Source: Schistocerca nitens
Lineage: Eukaryota; Arthropoda; Insecta; Orthoptera; Acrididae
Reading direction: 5' to 3'
Length of the DNA stretch: 64,000 nucleotides
NCBI RefSeq assembly: GCF_023898315.1
Contig: NC_064619.1
Span: forward strand, 345,846,650 to 345,910,649
The position numbers were made by a program, and so were the translations under genes. Below are positions 43,255 through 54,228 of the stretch, in pieces. Under the pieces are notes generated by a model. That model was not told the DNA's origin, made no database searches, and saw only the letters and a program-made list of their open reading frames with translations. Positions within the stretch are counted from its first letter, which is position 1. Every line of letters begins with the position of its first letter.

Positions 43255-43881
43255 CAATGGAAAAGAAGCTCTGTTAAACTTAGCTATTAAAGAGTTAACA
43301 TTACCTATCAGATCCGTGTTGTACGAACACATATCTGGAACACGATTAACTCCAACAGCAAGTGTAATTGTACAGTTAATCATCTCGTCAGACTACTCTA
43401 GCCTTATGCTTCATTTTGAATACGTATATTGAATTCCCTTATTTTTCAACTTACTAGAGATATACAGTATAATTGTAAGATACAAGGATGAAAGTGGTTA
43501 ATCGTGTTCTCTCAGTTTGTCTGCACTAGCGTCAAGTGCTTCTAAGAAGTAACTTCACTGGTTCAGAATATGACTCAAATTGGCAACATAGTAAGATAAG
43601 AAAACAAAAAGTTACGGATGTGATCATAATTGTCACACCATGATTGCTCAGTTATTGACTGAACATTGGCATTATGAGAAATTCGATAGCAGGCTCACAA
43701 GTGAGACAATGCTACAAACGTTGTTCTGAACTAAGCACCAATTTTCAGGATAAATCTTTATATACACAGATCGCTGAGAAACAACGCAATTCATTATGAT
43801 AGCTACGATACTTATACTGTATACATGTATCATAATGAAATTTAGTGGTAAATTTGAGCTATCTTCCACTTTCAATTAGTG

Positions 43882-43893
43882 CTCTCTCTCTCT

Positions 43894-43943
<50 letters not shown>
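43882..43943. repeat. (CT)n microsatellite
   Basis: A nearly pure CT/TC run of about 60 bp with one AA interruption. Confidence 0.95.
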
Positions 43944-43948
<5 letters not shown>

Positions 43949-44049
43949 GTATAAGATGTTTTAGCTAAGCGATGTGCCAAACAGGAAACAAGAGCCTATA
44001 CATTCGCACTGTCACGGACCGGCACATGGCCGGGAGTAAGACTTAACAG

Positions 44050-44697
44050 CTAAATTTCGATTAGGCGATAAGTCACACAAATCTGAGGACTGTAAATTCA
44101 ACTAAATACTTAGGGATTACAATTATAAATAACCTAAACTGGAACGATCACATAGATAATATTGTGGGTAGAGGAAACCAAAGACTGCGATTCATTGGCA
44201 GAACACTTAGAAGGTGCAACAGGTCTACCAAAGAGCCTGCGCTTGTCCGCCCTATTCTGAAGTACTGCTGTGCGGTGTGGGATCCGCATCAGGTAGGACT
44301 GACGGATGACATCGAAAAAGTACAAAGAAGGGCAGCTCGTTTCGTATTATCGCAAAATAGGAGGAATAGTGTCACAGACATGATTCGTGAATTGGAGTGG
44401 CAATCATTAAAACAAAGGCGTTTTTCGTTGCGACGGGATCTTATGAAATTTCAATCACCAGTTTTCTCCTCCGATTGCGAAAACATTATGTTGGCACCCA
44501 CCTACATGGGGAGAAATGATCATCACGATAAAATAAGAGAAATCAGGGCTCACACGGAAAAACTTAAGTGCTCGTTTTTCCCGCGTGCCGTTCGAGAGTG
44601 AAACGGTAGAGAGACAGCATGAAGGTGGGTCATTGAACCCTCTGCTAGGCACTTGATTATGAATAGCAGAGTAATCACGTAGATGTAGATGTAGAAC
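44050..44697 (+). pseudogene. CR1-like LINE, 3' end of ORF2
   Basis: From about 44090 the text reads TKYLGITI-like, then the open frame 44164-44601: ALVRPILKYCCAVWDPHQVGL, IEKVQRRAARFVLSQN, SVTDMIRELEWQSLKQRR and SFFPRAVRE, the C-terminal domain after the reverse transcriptase thumb in CR1/Jockey-type LINEs. ORF ends TGA at 44599-44601. The 3' end is GTAGATGTAGATGTAG, the same terminus as at 7.73 kb (reverse) and 55.5 kb. 5'-truncated insertion. Confidence 0.82.
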
Positions 44698-44988
44698 ATC
44701 AGAAATGCAGTACGCCGTAATTTCAAAATTTTTTTTTCTTTGGAGAGAGTAATTACTCGGAGTTACATTTACAGCCTCTGAGATAGTCTACTAGCAAAAG
44801 GAAAATAGTACAAGACATGGTCATTACAATACCTTTACGGCCTTTTTACATCTTCATTTTAAGTACGGCAGAGTTAACTGCTTTTGCAACGTCTCAGAGA
44901 GGCACACTGCTATCGTTTCTCCTTCGATGTTCAGAATAAGTGAGGTTGTGACTTTGGACGAAGAATCTTACGTTGATAATATCTAATA
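44698..44988. other. Unassigned stretch
   Basis: Short spacer between the CR1-like tail and the TIR of the next transposon. Nothing recognised. Confidence 0.3.
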
Positions 44989-45249
44989 ACACTAGTTAAC
45001 AAATTTAAACTTTTTTCTGCATCTGGTTTGTAAATGGGTGGATTTACCTAATTTTGGGGTGCTGAGTGCACTGGTAAAATCAGTTTTTCTCTATGACCTC
45101 ACATTTCCTAGATACACAGCGGAATAAAAAACGGTAATAGCGAAAATTCACACAATTAAGTCAAACAAAAATACACATTCAGAACGTTTGAAATCAATAC
45201 TATTTTGTATGTATATATAGCCATGATCCAATAAAAGGTCCAAATTAAT

Positions 45250-46951
45250 TCAGAAGATATTTTCACCTTTAATCGTCTTTGGTTTTTGAAAAATGCGCCG
45301 ACGGAGCTCTTCTTTTGTTTGCCGTTTCATCACTCTCCCTACGAAGGCCCCAGCAGTAGTCACCCACGGTCGAAGGGTTCCAATGGCCTTGGTAACGGTG
45401 TTCCATGGTAAGAATGTCTTGGTGAAAGCGTTCACCATGCTCATCGCTTACGGCTCCCAAATTTTCCGGGAAGAAATCAAGGTGAATTTTAAGCGACATT
45501 CTACACCCCCGTGTGCTTATAGTTGTCCAACAGATCATTCACAATAGTAACATAGATTTTGTCTTTTCTGTTACCCTAAAAGCCCTTCACAATTGCTTTA
45601 AAAGAAGACCTAGCAGCTAATCGGACATCTGTGAGTTTGATATCAAAGGTTGGATATATCAGAAATTTTCTTATTTGTGGACCAACAAATATACCCCTTT
45701 CAGGTTTGCCTCACTTAATTTGGGAACCTTTCTTTTAATTAGTTGAAGGCCTCACCTTTATCCAGAGCTTTTACAGAGTTCTTGATAAGGCCCAAGTTGA
45801 TATGAAGGGGAGGCAAAATGATTTTATCGGGCTCAGCCAATGGGGTATTGTTCACATTTACGTTTCCAGGAACATATGACTTCCTTATAGGCCATTCTTT
45901 GACTGTGTAGTGGTTCTTAGTGTTACGGCTGTAAGGCACAAAAAGCAGCAGTATTTCGTGAATCCAGCCTGTAATCCTGTAAAGAGTGCAACAACTTTTA
46001 AATCACAGCAAAGCTGCCATTCATTATCCTTATATTTTATTGCCTCTAGAAGCAAAGCCCTGGTTTCATAAGTTTCTTTCATGCCTACAGCGTAAGCCAA
46101 AGGTGCCGATGGAAAATCATTGGCATGATGCAGTAGTACTGCTTTCAAGCTGGTTTTACTGGAGTCAATAAATAGTCGCCACTTCTGTGGATTACACCTA
46201 GCTGCATCATCAGACCATTGACATCTCCACATACGCACATTGATTTCTACATACCGAAATATCGAGAGAAGGAAGCACCTCTTGATCTGAAACAGAAAAT
46301 TTTTGTCACTGGAGTTGAAGGTTCCGTTGTTGCAATCTCGACCCCAAGAATTCAGCTTGCTGTTTCGAAAGTTTTAGATCGCGATCCAAATCATTCAATT
46401 CCATATGATTACAGAGCTGTGGCGAAGTGTCATGATAGTGAGGGCAATACTCTTCTATGTGTTCAGTACTTTCTGAGTCACTTGACATGGTGTCTGGTTC
46501 CATGACTTTCAAGTTACAGACAGGAACAGGCAACCCCTCATCTGGGGCACAGGCAAATGCACTGAAGCTACATTTGGATACTTTATTTTATGTCTAGTTT
46601 TGCTTGAATGTCACGAAATTTTGCAAGACAGAAGTAACAGTCTGAAAAATGATCATTAGGCTCACACCACACCATCGGAACAGCGAATGGCATGGCTCGG
46701 CGTTTTCCTTTCAACCAGTCCGTTGAGGTTGTAATAGAGATTATGCAGGCAATATGAGGTGGAAAGTTTTTATCTTCATCACCAACAGGACAATTAAAAT
46801 ACAATTTATATGCCTTCTTAATCAAATCAGTGATTGGTTTTCTTTGGGTTTTTGGAGTGAATTTCCCACACACATAACAAAAGTTGTCGAGGTGGTTTAG
46901 GCAGCAACGAGTTAACTTGTTGCCTTTTTTCTTAGTGTAAGCTTTAAACAC
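45250..46951 (-). pseudogene. Transposase-like protein of unassigned family, copy 2
   Basis: Reverse order of pieces: FCYVCGKFTPKTQRKPITDLIKKAY, CPVGDEDKNFPPHIACI, PFAVPMVWCEPNDHFSDCYFC (46583-46951); ELNDLDRDLKLSKQQAEFLGSRLQ (46306-46533); FIDSSKTSLKAVLLHH and WQLCCDLKVVALFTGLQAGFTK (45885-46238); DKIILPPLHINLGLIKNSVKALDK (45739-45939); LDFFPENLGAVSDEHGERFHQDI and MEHRYQGHWN...DYCW (45269-45538). Better preserved than copy 1 at 37.4 kb. Paired Cys and a His/Cys block suggest a zinc-binding N-terminus. Frameshifts lie between blocks. Bracketed by TIRs, so probably the element's own transposase. Confidence 0.7.
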
Positions 46952-47044
46952 AGAAAGTTTGCGCTATCTTTCCGCAGAAACACTCACTGAGGATCTCTTT
47001 CACACCACTGGATTACCACACCAACTATTTACTGACGATTTGTA

Positions 47045-47464
47045 AAGCCGCGCGAGGTAGTCGTGCGGTCTTGGGCGCCTTGCCACGGTTCGCGCGGTTA
47101 CCCCCGTCGGAGGTTCGAGTCCTCCCTCGGGCGTGGGTGTGTGTGTTGTCCTTAGCGTAAGTTAGTTTAAGTTAGGTTAAGTAGTGTGTAAGCCTATGGA
47201 CCGATGACCTTAGCAGTTTGGTCCCATAGGAACTTACCACAAATTTCCAAATTGGACTGGATTCGCATTCGGGAGGACGACGGTTCAATCCTGCGTCCGG
47301 CCATCCTGATTTAGGTTTTCCGTGATTTCCCTAAGTTGCCTCAGGCAAATGCCGGGATGATTCCTTTGAAAGGGCACGGCTGACTTCCTTCCCCGTCCTT
47401 CCCTAATCCGATGAGACTGATGACCTCGCAGTTTGGTCTCCTTCCCCCAAATCAACCCAACCCA
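47045..47464 (+). mobile_element. Chimeric SINE: family B joined to 5'-truncated family C
   Basis: Positions 47045-47250 are a full family B SINE (head GCCGCGCGAGGTAGTCGTGC, B box GGTTCGAGTCC, tail CCACAAATTTCCAAA). It passes directly into family C from GACTGGATTCGCATTCGGG to ACCCAACCC. One exact 10-bp duplication ACGATTTGTA (47035-47044 and 47465-47474) encloses both, and there is none between them. So the two parts were probably inserted as one unit. It lies inside the 44989-47696 transposon. Confidence 0.9.
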
Positions 47465-47696
47465 ACGATTTGTAGATCTTCTAGCTCTCCTCTGCAAATT
47501 AAAGACAAACAATTAAACATCAAAACAGAAGAACAGTACTAAGCGAAATACTGAATACGAAAAATTAAAGACCTTTAAAAACTCAAAAATGTTACGTGCT
47601 AGAACATTTTTAAAGGTATATTCGGATTCTACACACCAAAATACATACTACTTGATGTATCACATCCCAGATGCAAAATGTCTGTTGACTAGTGTT

Positions 47697-48129
47697 ACAT
47701 GCTACCCCGTTAGTAAATAGTATTCAGTTTTCTGAGATGTAATTGTTAGTGTTAGCCTCAGTTTAAAGCCTGCATTACTGTAAAGGTCTCTACTTATAAT
47801 GAGCCTAAAGTTAACACATCCTGAAATTATATTCACTGTGACTTTATACATTTTTAACAATAACGGCTTCTTAACAACGCTTATTCTTCTTTGTAAACTG
47901 TGTACGTAGGAATTCCCCTCTTTATTTATTAACAGACCCTACAGTTGGACAATTCAGTAAAGCAGCTAAACTTAACTGCAAGAAACAGAAATATGTCCTT
48001 TGACTAACTAATTGAGATTGCGACTTTATTGCCTCAGAAAATAAATACTCCTTCAGAAAAAAGGCTGAGAAACGTTGTTTTATCCGGCTATGCTAAAAAA
48101 ATTTATTATGTCTTTATAGCCACAGGAAT
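47697..48129. other. Unassigned AT-rich stretch
   Basis: Nothing recognised. Confidence 0.35.
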
Positions 48130-48850
48130 AACGATTGTTGGTAAGCCTCCGTGTGAGCTCCACTCTATCTAACTTTACCTTCTTGAGCTTTTCGCGAAAT
48201 ACACATGAGAGCAAGCATCATAATGGTTAACTCTTCTAGGACCTACACTCCCGGAGTCTTAACACTAAAGCACATCGTGACGCAGAACGTATATCTTGTA
48301 GCGTCTGTCAAAGGAATTTGCTGAGGGTCTCCCTCACGGTTTCGCCCATGCTGAGTGAACCTGCAACGAAATGCACTGCTCTTCTTTGGACCTTATTTAT
48401 TCCCTCTACCAATACTCTCTGCTGCGGATCAGGCTAACGAGTAATAATCACGTACTGATCGAACGATGGTTTTCTGAACTACCTCCTTTGTGGGTGGTGG
48501 GTGGACTCCATTTCCTGAGGACTCTTCCGATGAATCTTTCTGAATTTTATCTTACCTGTGATTTGTTTTATGCGATCGCTCCGCTCGCATACTCTTAGAT
48601 ATTTTATGGACATGACTGCTTCCAATGCTTGTTCTGCAGTTATGTACTCGCTTAATAACGAGTCTATTTATGCGCAGTATGTTACGTTTATTTATGTTGA
48701 GGGTCAACTGCCACTTCCTGCACCAAGCGTCGACCCCTGTAGGTCTTCCTACATTTCGTTATAATGTTCAAGCATTGCTATTTCTCTGTGTGCAGCCCAT
48801 TATCAGCGGAAGCCTCATGGAACGTCCGACGTTATCCGCTACGTCTTTTA
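48130..48850 (-). pseudogene. CR1-like LINE reverse transcriptase relic, 3' part
   Basis: Reverse strand starts IKDVADNVGRSMRLPLI at the junction with the Tc1 element (48850), equal to the INDMADSV...SMRLFADD region of CR1-type reverse transcriptases, with the catalytic FADD lost. It continues CRKWQLTLNINK and decays through many stops to about 48130. The other half of the same copy is at 50142-50640. Confidence 0.7.
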
Positions 48851-48852
48851 TA

Positions 48853-50139
48853 CATCGAAGCGCCAAAGATACTGTTATAGGCATGAGTATTCAAACAGGC
48901 AGAATATGGCGCTGCGGTCGGCAGTGCATGTATAAGACAAGTGTCTGGCGCAGTTGTTAGATCGGTTACTGTTGCTACAAAACTGAGCGTTGTTATTCTC
49001 ACTAAGACACCGCAGCATGGGCCATTTGCAACACCCCTTGATATTTCCATTCAGCCTGATGTCTCATTTATTGAGGTTATCAAGGCAGGTTATCAAGATT
49101 TAAATGAGTTTGAACGTCGTGTTACAGTCAGCGCATGAGCGATGGGACACAGTATCTCCGAGGTAGAGATGATGTGGGGATTTTCCCGCACGACCATTTC
49201 ACGAGTGTACAGTCAATATCACGAACACAGTAAAAAATCAAATCTCCGACATCGCTGCGGCCGGGAAAAGATCCTGGAAGAACGGGAGCAACGACAACTG
49301 AAGAGAATCGTTCAACGTGCCAGATCTGCAACCCTTCCGCAAATAGCTGCAGATTTCAGTGATGGGCCATCAGCAAGCGTCAGCGTGCGAACCATTCAAC
49401 GAAACATCATTGATATGGGTTTTCGGAGCCGAGGGCCCATTCACTCGTGTACACTTTATGACTGCACGACACAAAGCTTTAAGCCTCGCCTGAGCCCGTC
49501 AACACCGATATTGGACTGTTGATGACTGGAAAAATATTGCCTCGTCGGACGAGTTTCGTTTCAAATTGTATCGAGCGGATGGAAGTGTACGGGTATGGAG
49601 ACAACCTCACGAATCCATGGACTCTGCATGTCAGCAGGGGCCTGTTCTGTAACGGTGTGGGGTGTGTGCAGTTTGAGTGATATGGGACCCCTGATACGTC
49701 TAGATACGACTCTGACAGGTGATACGTACTTAAGCATCCTGTCTGATTACCTGCACCCATTTATGTCAATTGTGCATTCGACGGATTTGGGCAATTGCAG
49801 CAGAGTAATGGACACCCCACAAGTCCAGAATTGCCACAGAGTGGCTCCAGGAACACACTTTAGAGTTTAAAAAAATTTACTGGCCACTACAACCCCCGGA
49901 CAAGAACATTACTGCGCATATCTGGGATGCCTTGCAACGTGCTGTTCAGAAGAGATCTCCACCCCCTCGTACTCTTAGGGATTTGTGGACAGCCCTGAAG
50001 GATTCATGGTGTCAGTTCCCTCCAGCACTGCTTCAGACATTATTCGAGTCCACGCCACACAGTGTTGCGACATTGCTGCGTGTTCGTGGGGGCTCTACAC
50101 GATATTAGGCAGATGTACCATTTCTTTGGCTCTTCAACG
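48853..50139 (+). mobile_element. Tc1-like transposon inserted in a CR1-like LINE
   Basis: Imperfect TIRs (left CATCGAAGCGCCAAAGATAC, right end reading in reverse CGTTGAAGAGCCAAAGAAAT) are flanked by TA (48851-48852, 50140-50141). Removing it rejoins the CR1-like reverse transcriptase, so its borders are fixed from both sides. It contains one decayed transposase gene. A fragment of the same family's left region is at 51.4 kb. Confidence 0.85.
49070..50107 (+). pseudogene. Tc1-like transposase
   Basis: HTH region in the frame at 49142: GHSISEVEMMWGFSRTTISRVYSQYHEH, then GREKILEEREQRQLKRIVQRARSATLPQIAADF and VSVRTIQRNIIDMGFRSR, two DNA-binding segments. A frame change near 49450 leads to the DDE domain: WKNIASSDEFRFKLYRADGSVRVW keeps the first Asp, followed by LTGDTYLSILSDYLHPFM. 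The second and third catalytic motifs are frame-broken and partly deleted. Ends near SVATLLRVRGGSTRY-like text at about 50100, close to the family's usual tail. Non-functional. Confidence 0.8.
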
Positions 50140-50141
50140 TA

Positions 50142-50640
50142 TATGATAGTCATATAACATCCCCTTAGGATCCCACCCGAAGTTACTTTTACGTCTGAAA
50201 CTTCCCGTCCGTTCTGTTTTCTGTGTTCCATTTGCTAGATACTCTTCAATCCAATCACACAGCTAACCTCTACGTTCGTATTTAGTTCATTAGGCAGGAA
50301 TACGGAACTGTATCAAACGTCTTCTGGAAGATAAAAAACACAGCACAACCTAGGCGCCGGTATCTACAGCTTTCCGCATGTCGTGGGCGAACAGACTGGC
50401 ATTCAGACGATCATTGTCTTCGAAACGCATGTTGAGTTTCACAGACGAGATTTTCGGTCTCTAGAAATGCCGTAATACGTGAGCACAAATTATGTTCCAA
50501 AATTTCTAAAAAGACTTACATTAGCAACATCGACACATTTTTGTACGTCTGTTCGACAGCTTTTGTTGAAAGCGGGAATGACTTGTGCTTTTTTCCGACC
50601 TATAGAGCCGCTTTGCTCCTCCAGCGTCCTACAGTAGATT
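50142..50640 (-). pseudogene. CR1-like LINE reverse transcriptase relic, 5' part
   Basis: Reverse strand: TFDTVPYSCLMN-like text near 50330-50300 (the F-KAFD-VPH palm motif), LCDWIEEYLANGTQKTERTG, VKVTSGG...LRGCYMTIIYV up to the Tc1 insertion at 50142. Upstream (to ~50640) fingers-domain text is poor. Continues at 48850. Confidence 0.7.
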
Positions 50641-50730
50641 GCTGCTAGAAGAGGAGCGAGTTGTTAAGCGCTAAGGTACGGAGTTAAAGGCAGCGAGAAC
50701 AAACAAAGATTCCTGCGTCGTTTAAACTCT

Positions 50731-50739
50731 GTCTCTCTC

Positions 50740-50825
<86 letters not shown>

Positions 50826-50846
50826 ACAAACACGCACATACACTCA
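50731..50846. repeat. Compound (CT)n(CA)n microsatellite
   Basis: About 55 bp of CT repeats pass directly into about 45 bp of CA repeats, then degraded CA. The open frame over it (50684-51001, reverse) is a by-product of the repeat. Confidence 0.95.
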
Positions 50847-51375
50847 AAGAAAGAAAGAGAAAAAATAGAGACGATGCTGCACGTTACTTTGAAACCTCGT
50901 TTCCTGGATTCACTGTGAAACGTCATGAATGGTGGTATGGTTTTATTAAAACTGTATTCTATTCGCAAGCAAATAATTTTCACCGTCTTACAAACGTACA
51001 TGAAGTGTGGAATGGAGCATAGTGCAAATAATTAACCTGCAATGGGCACAGATGTATAAAGTAGAAAGAAAAGTCGTGTATACGGCGTGTTAGATGGATA
51101 TTTTCCTGGCAAGGAGAAGTCTAGTATGGCATCGATATCTTGGTTATTATAAAAATTTCTTTAGTTCACATGGAGAAGAAATTTGTTGTGGCCTTGGAGG
51201 ACCACACTAGCAATCACATGTGATATAGGGCAACCACGAACACGAAGAAATTAACCTACTTGAATTTTGATATCCATTATTCCGTAATACCTGTACTGTG
51301 TTCTAACATGTGCGCCACCTCATTCGATTATGCGTTCTTCGTGCAGAAAGACTATCATATGTTGAAGGCATAAAC
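50847..51375. other. Unassigned stretch
   Basis: No gene or repeat recognised. Confidence 0.3.
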
Positions 51376-51465
51376 GAGACATGAGGCTGAATGGAAATAT
51401 CAAGGGGTGCTGCAACCGGCCCACTCTGAGGTCTCTTTGTGAGAATAGCAACGCACAGTTTTTAT
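51376..51465 (-). mobile_element. Fragment of the Tc1 family found at 48.85 kb
   Basis: Read in reverse, ACACCCCTTGATATTTCCATTCAGCC and neighbouring bases match 48983-49075 of the complete copy with small differences (GGTTGCAGCACCCC against ATTTGCAACACCCC). Only this leader part is present. Confidence 0.75.
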
Positions 51466-52424
51466 AATGAACAAGCACAAGGTGACATACTTGTACACAG
51501 GAGAATAAGAATTGTACCTATACATCTCCGTCTGCTGAAAGTGTTGTGTTCTGCCCACTCGTTGATATAAGGTGCCTAGCAAATCTGCTTCACGGATCGC
51601 TAAACAGTCAAACAAATCGTATTAATGATTTTTTATTACATTAAGATCAGTGACAACACTTAACTTTGAGAAATGTACAACGAGATGTCGCAAGTAAAAC
51701 GGGAACATGAAACATAAGCAATCTCTTCAGTATATACGATTCCAATACAAGTCCAGTAATACAGTCCTAAGTCACTGCTGCAACGCTCGTAGATCGGATG
51801 GACTTCGACTGGGACTCTGCCAGGAGGCGCGGCGCTTATGTCCTCTTAAGTGTAGATGGCGCTACCGTCTCGTTGTAGTCGTAGAGAGGCGTCAGTCAGC
51901 TTACTACTGGCTGACGTCTTCTCACAGCCTTCTCTTCTGGATGACGTGTCGGCAGTTGACGATACGCCGGAACAGAAAGTATAATAACAGATCTGTCACT
52001 TTTTAATTTCCTTAACTGAACAAGATGCTCTTGGAAAGACGCAGAGTCGACTCGCATTTTGAAATTACTAACAATACCAATAAATTGAATAAAGGAAAGA
52101 AAAATTAAATAGATGTTGGACGAAGGTATACTCAGGAAAGGTAATGGTACGCTGAATATGAAACCTCATCTGCTTGTTAATGGAAGAAGGAAATTTTTAA
52201 AAAAATTTGGACTTTATCAAATATAATATGTAACTAATAAGGGTCTTGGAGAATTAATGTCAATACTAGACAGCTGACAATATGAGATACCATTAGGTGA
52301 AGTTCAGAGACAAAAGAGTAGTTTAAAATATCTGTCAACACGAAGCAATAGAAGTGAAAAGTAAGATACGTTCGTATTAAGAAACATGTATGATTCGTGA
52401 TAGCTCATTACAACTGCAGTTTAA
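51466..52424. other. Unassigned stretch
   Basis: Includes a moderately GC-rich block at about 51770-51980 (CGGATGGACTTCGACTGGG, GCGGCGCTTATG) that could be part of an LTR, but no termini or coding motifs were found. Confidence 0.3.
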
Positions 52425-52436
52425 GAAGTGCTTGAG

Positions 52437-52596
52437 CGGCCCCTCCCGCGGGAGGTTCGAGTCCTCCTCCGGGCATGGGTGTGTGTGTTGTCCTTATCGT
52501 AAGTTAGGTTAAGTTAGTTTAAATAGTGTGTAAGTCGAGGGACCGACGAGCTCAGCACTTTGGTGCCTTAGGAATTCACACAAATTTGAACATTTT
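52437..52596 (+). mobile_element. tRNA-derived SINE (family B), 5'-truncated
   Basis: Starts CGGCCCCTCCCGCGGGAGG, B box GGTTCGAGTCC, body GGGCATGGGTGTGTGTG, tail ACACAAATTTGAACATTTT. Flanked by a 12-bp exact target duplication GAAGTGCTTGAG (52425-52436, 52597-52608). Confidence 0.92.
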
Positions 52597-52608
52597 GAAG
52601 TGCTTGAG

Positions 52609-54228
52609 GAGGGTTTAAAACAGGAATAAAAGAACTGAGATTCAGATGTAGCGTTGTTTTCCTGGCTCATCTGCATATTCCAAAGGGAATAGGTACGCTG
52701 CGTATTATAGAATTTCGTTCAAGTATAAAAAAATTATCATCAAAGTAATGAAGAGTAATAAGATCAGTATTAGCAATCAACTAAATACCAAGCCGGAAGA
52801 TGGTATACAGAGGAAGTAACAGAATCTGCTGCTTATGAAGAAGGCTAACCCAACATGTACGAAATCAGAAAGATTAAATAGATAATAAACAAAGGAGAAA
52901 GAAGGATTCTTCAGGCAACTGTCGACCTGAAATTAAAGAAGCTGTTTCTCAAACTACGCAACTGAATTTTGTCAACGTATTTTTCCCTGTAAGTAAAACG
53001 TTGACTTCGAGGGACTGTGTACTTTGAGGAACGTAAAGGGCACAAGGGATAGTTTTGAAAGGATATAAGCATGTTAAGAATAAAGTGGACAAAACTGATA
53101 CAAAGTGAAACGGGTGAAAAAAAAAATAGGAGATGCATGGAGCAACAGCATAGGGAGATGTTCCACGGTCGCATCTTGAAGTGATTGATCTAGTGTGGTG
53201 ACAGATGAAGAAAAAGTTTGTAGCAGAGCTGACAGTGCAGATCATTTATGACATTCGATGCAGCGAATAAACTTACATGCAGTGGTTAACAAAGGGTGGA
53301 AGCGAAACTGCAGCAGGGCATTAAAAGAGAGTGTAGAGTGTAAAAGTGTGAGGTAAAGCAGTCACAATCGAGGACTGATTTGCTTTAATATACATATGTG
53401 CTAGAGGTGGAGGTAGTGTTTCTTTCTCCTTTCTTCTGACTTATGTGAATTCCTAACCAATATTCATCTTGACTTTTTTAGGTACATAAACCAAACTGAT
53501 CCCAGTTTCAGGTCCTGAAAACTATAATACAATAACAAAGCCCTGAAACTTTGTAGAAATGAGGGCATCAAGAAAAGCGTCAAACAGCCTTTTCAGAAGG
53601 AGTCATTAACTGAAGTGAAACGACCGTTATAGCAACAATATTCTTCTATGGTACCAGAACATCAAACAAAATCACTCTTATTCACACAGCATTGATTTTT
53701 CTATTACGTATAGTTCTAACTAAACTGTTTGTAAATTAAGCGTAATATGTTTTGTTTGGAAGTAGTTGCCTTGTTAGGCTCTGCAGATTTACGCTGTGTT
53801 CTGCAACGACAGAGAAACTGCACTGGTTCTACGAACATTACCATGCGGCTCCGAACCGCTTCATTTGCATGTTACTACTCCGTCTCACGGAAGCGAGTGA
53901 CTCGCGTGCACGCTTTAATGCTACACGGCTGGCTCTAGGAGTACGTACACATCACGGTAATTGTACGCGCGAGTGCGTGGTCTACTCTGCATCTGTACAA
54001 GAAACACTCTTTCATAGCTGTACGTCACTCAACCAGTTAGATTTCCAGATTCACCGGCTGTATGAACTATGTTATATTTACCAATGACGTAGGCAAAAAG
54101 ATTATGGTGCTTAATATGCTTCATCCTCCTTTTCATACTCTTCTTCACCTGATATAATAAGCCTTTATTCGTTAAAGCTCCCATTTCATCTTCGACATTT
54201 CCATATTCTTTCACTCTACTGCATCAAT
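52609..54228. other. Unassigned stretch
   Basis: Chance frames only (53747-53938 and 53752-54087 overlap in different frames). No family resemblance, SINE or terminal repeat seen. Confidence 0.35.

Larger units (their letters stand above)
44989..47696 (-). mobile_element. DNA transposon of unassigned superfamily (copy 2 family)
   Basis: The left end AACACTAGTTAACAAATTT is mirrored by the right end, which in reverse reads TAACACTAGTCAACAGACAT, both followed by a TGCATCTGG string. These imperfect TIRs bracket a reverse-strand transposase-like pseudogene (45250-46951) and a chimeric SINE (47045-47464). No target duplication could be fixed; TA/TAA bases at the ends are ambiguous. Confidence 0.55.

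Noticed and set aside
50684-51001. 105-codon reverse frame with Cys/Val and Arg/Glu runs
   Set aside because: Produced by the (CT)n(CA)n microsatellite.
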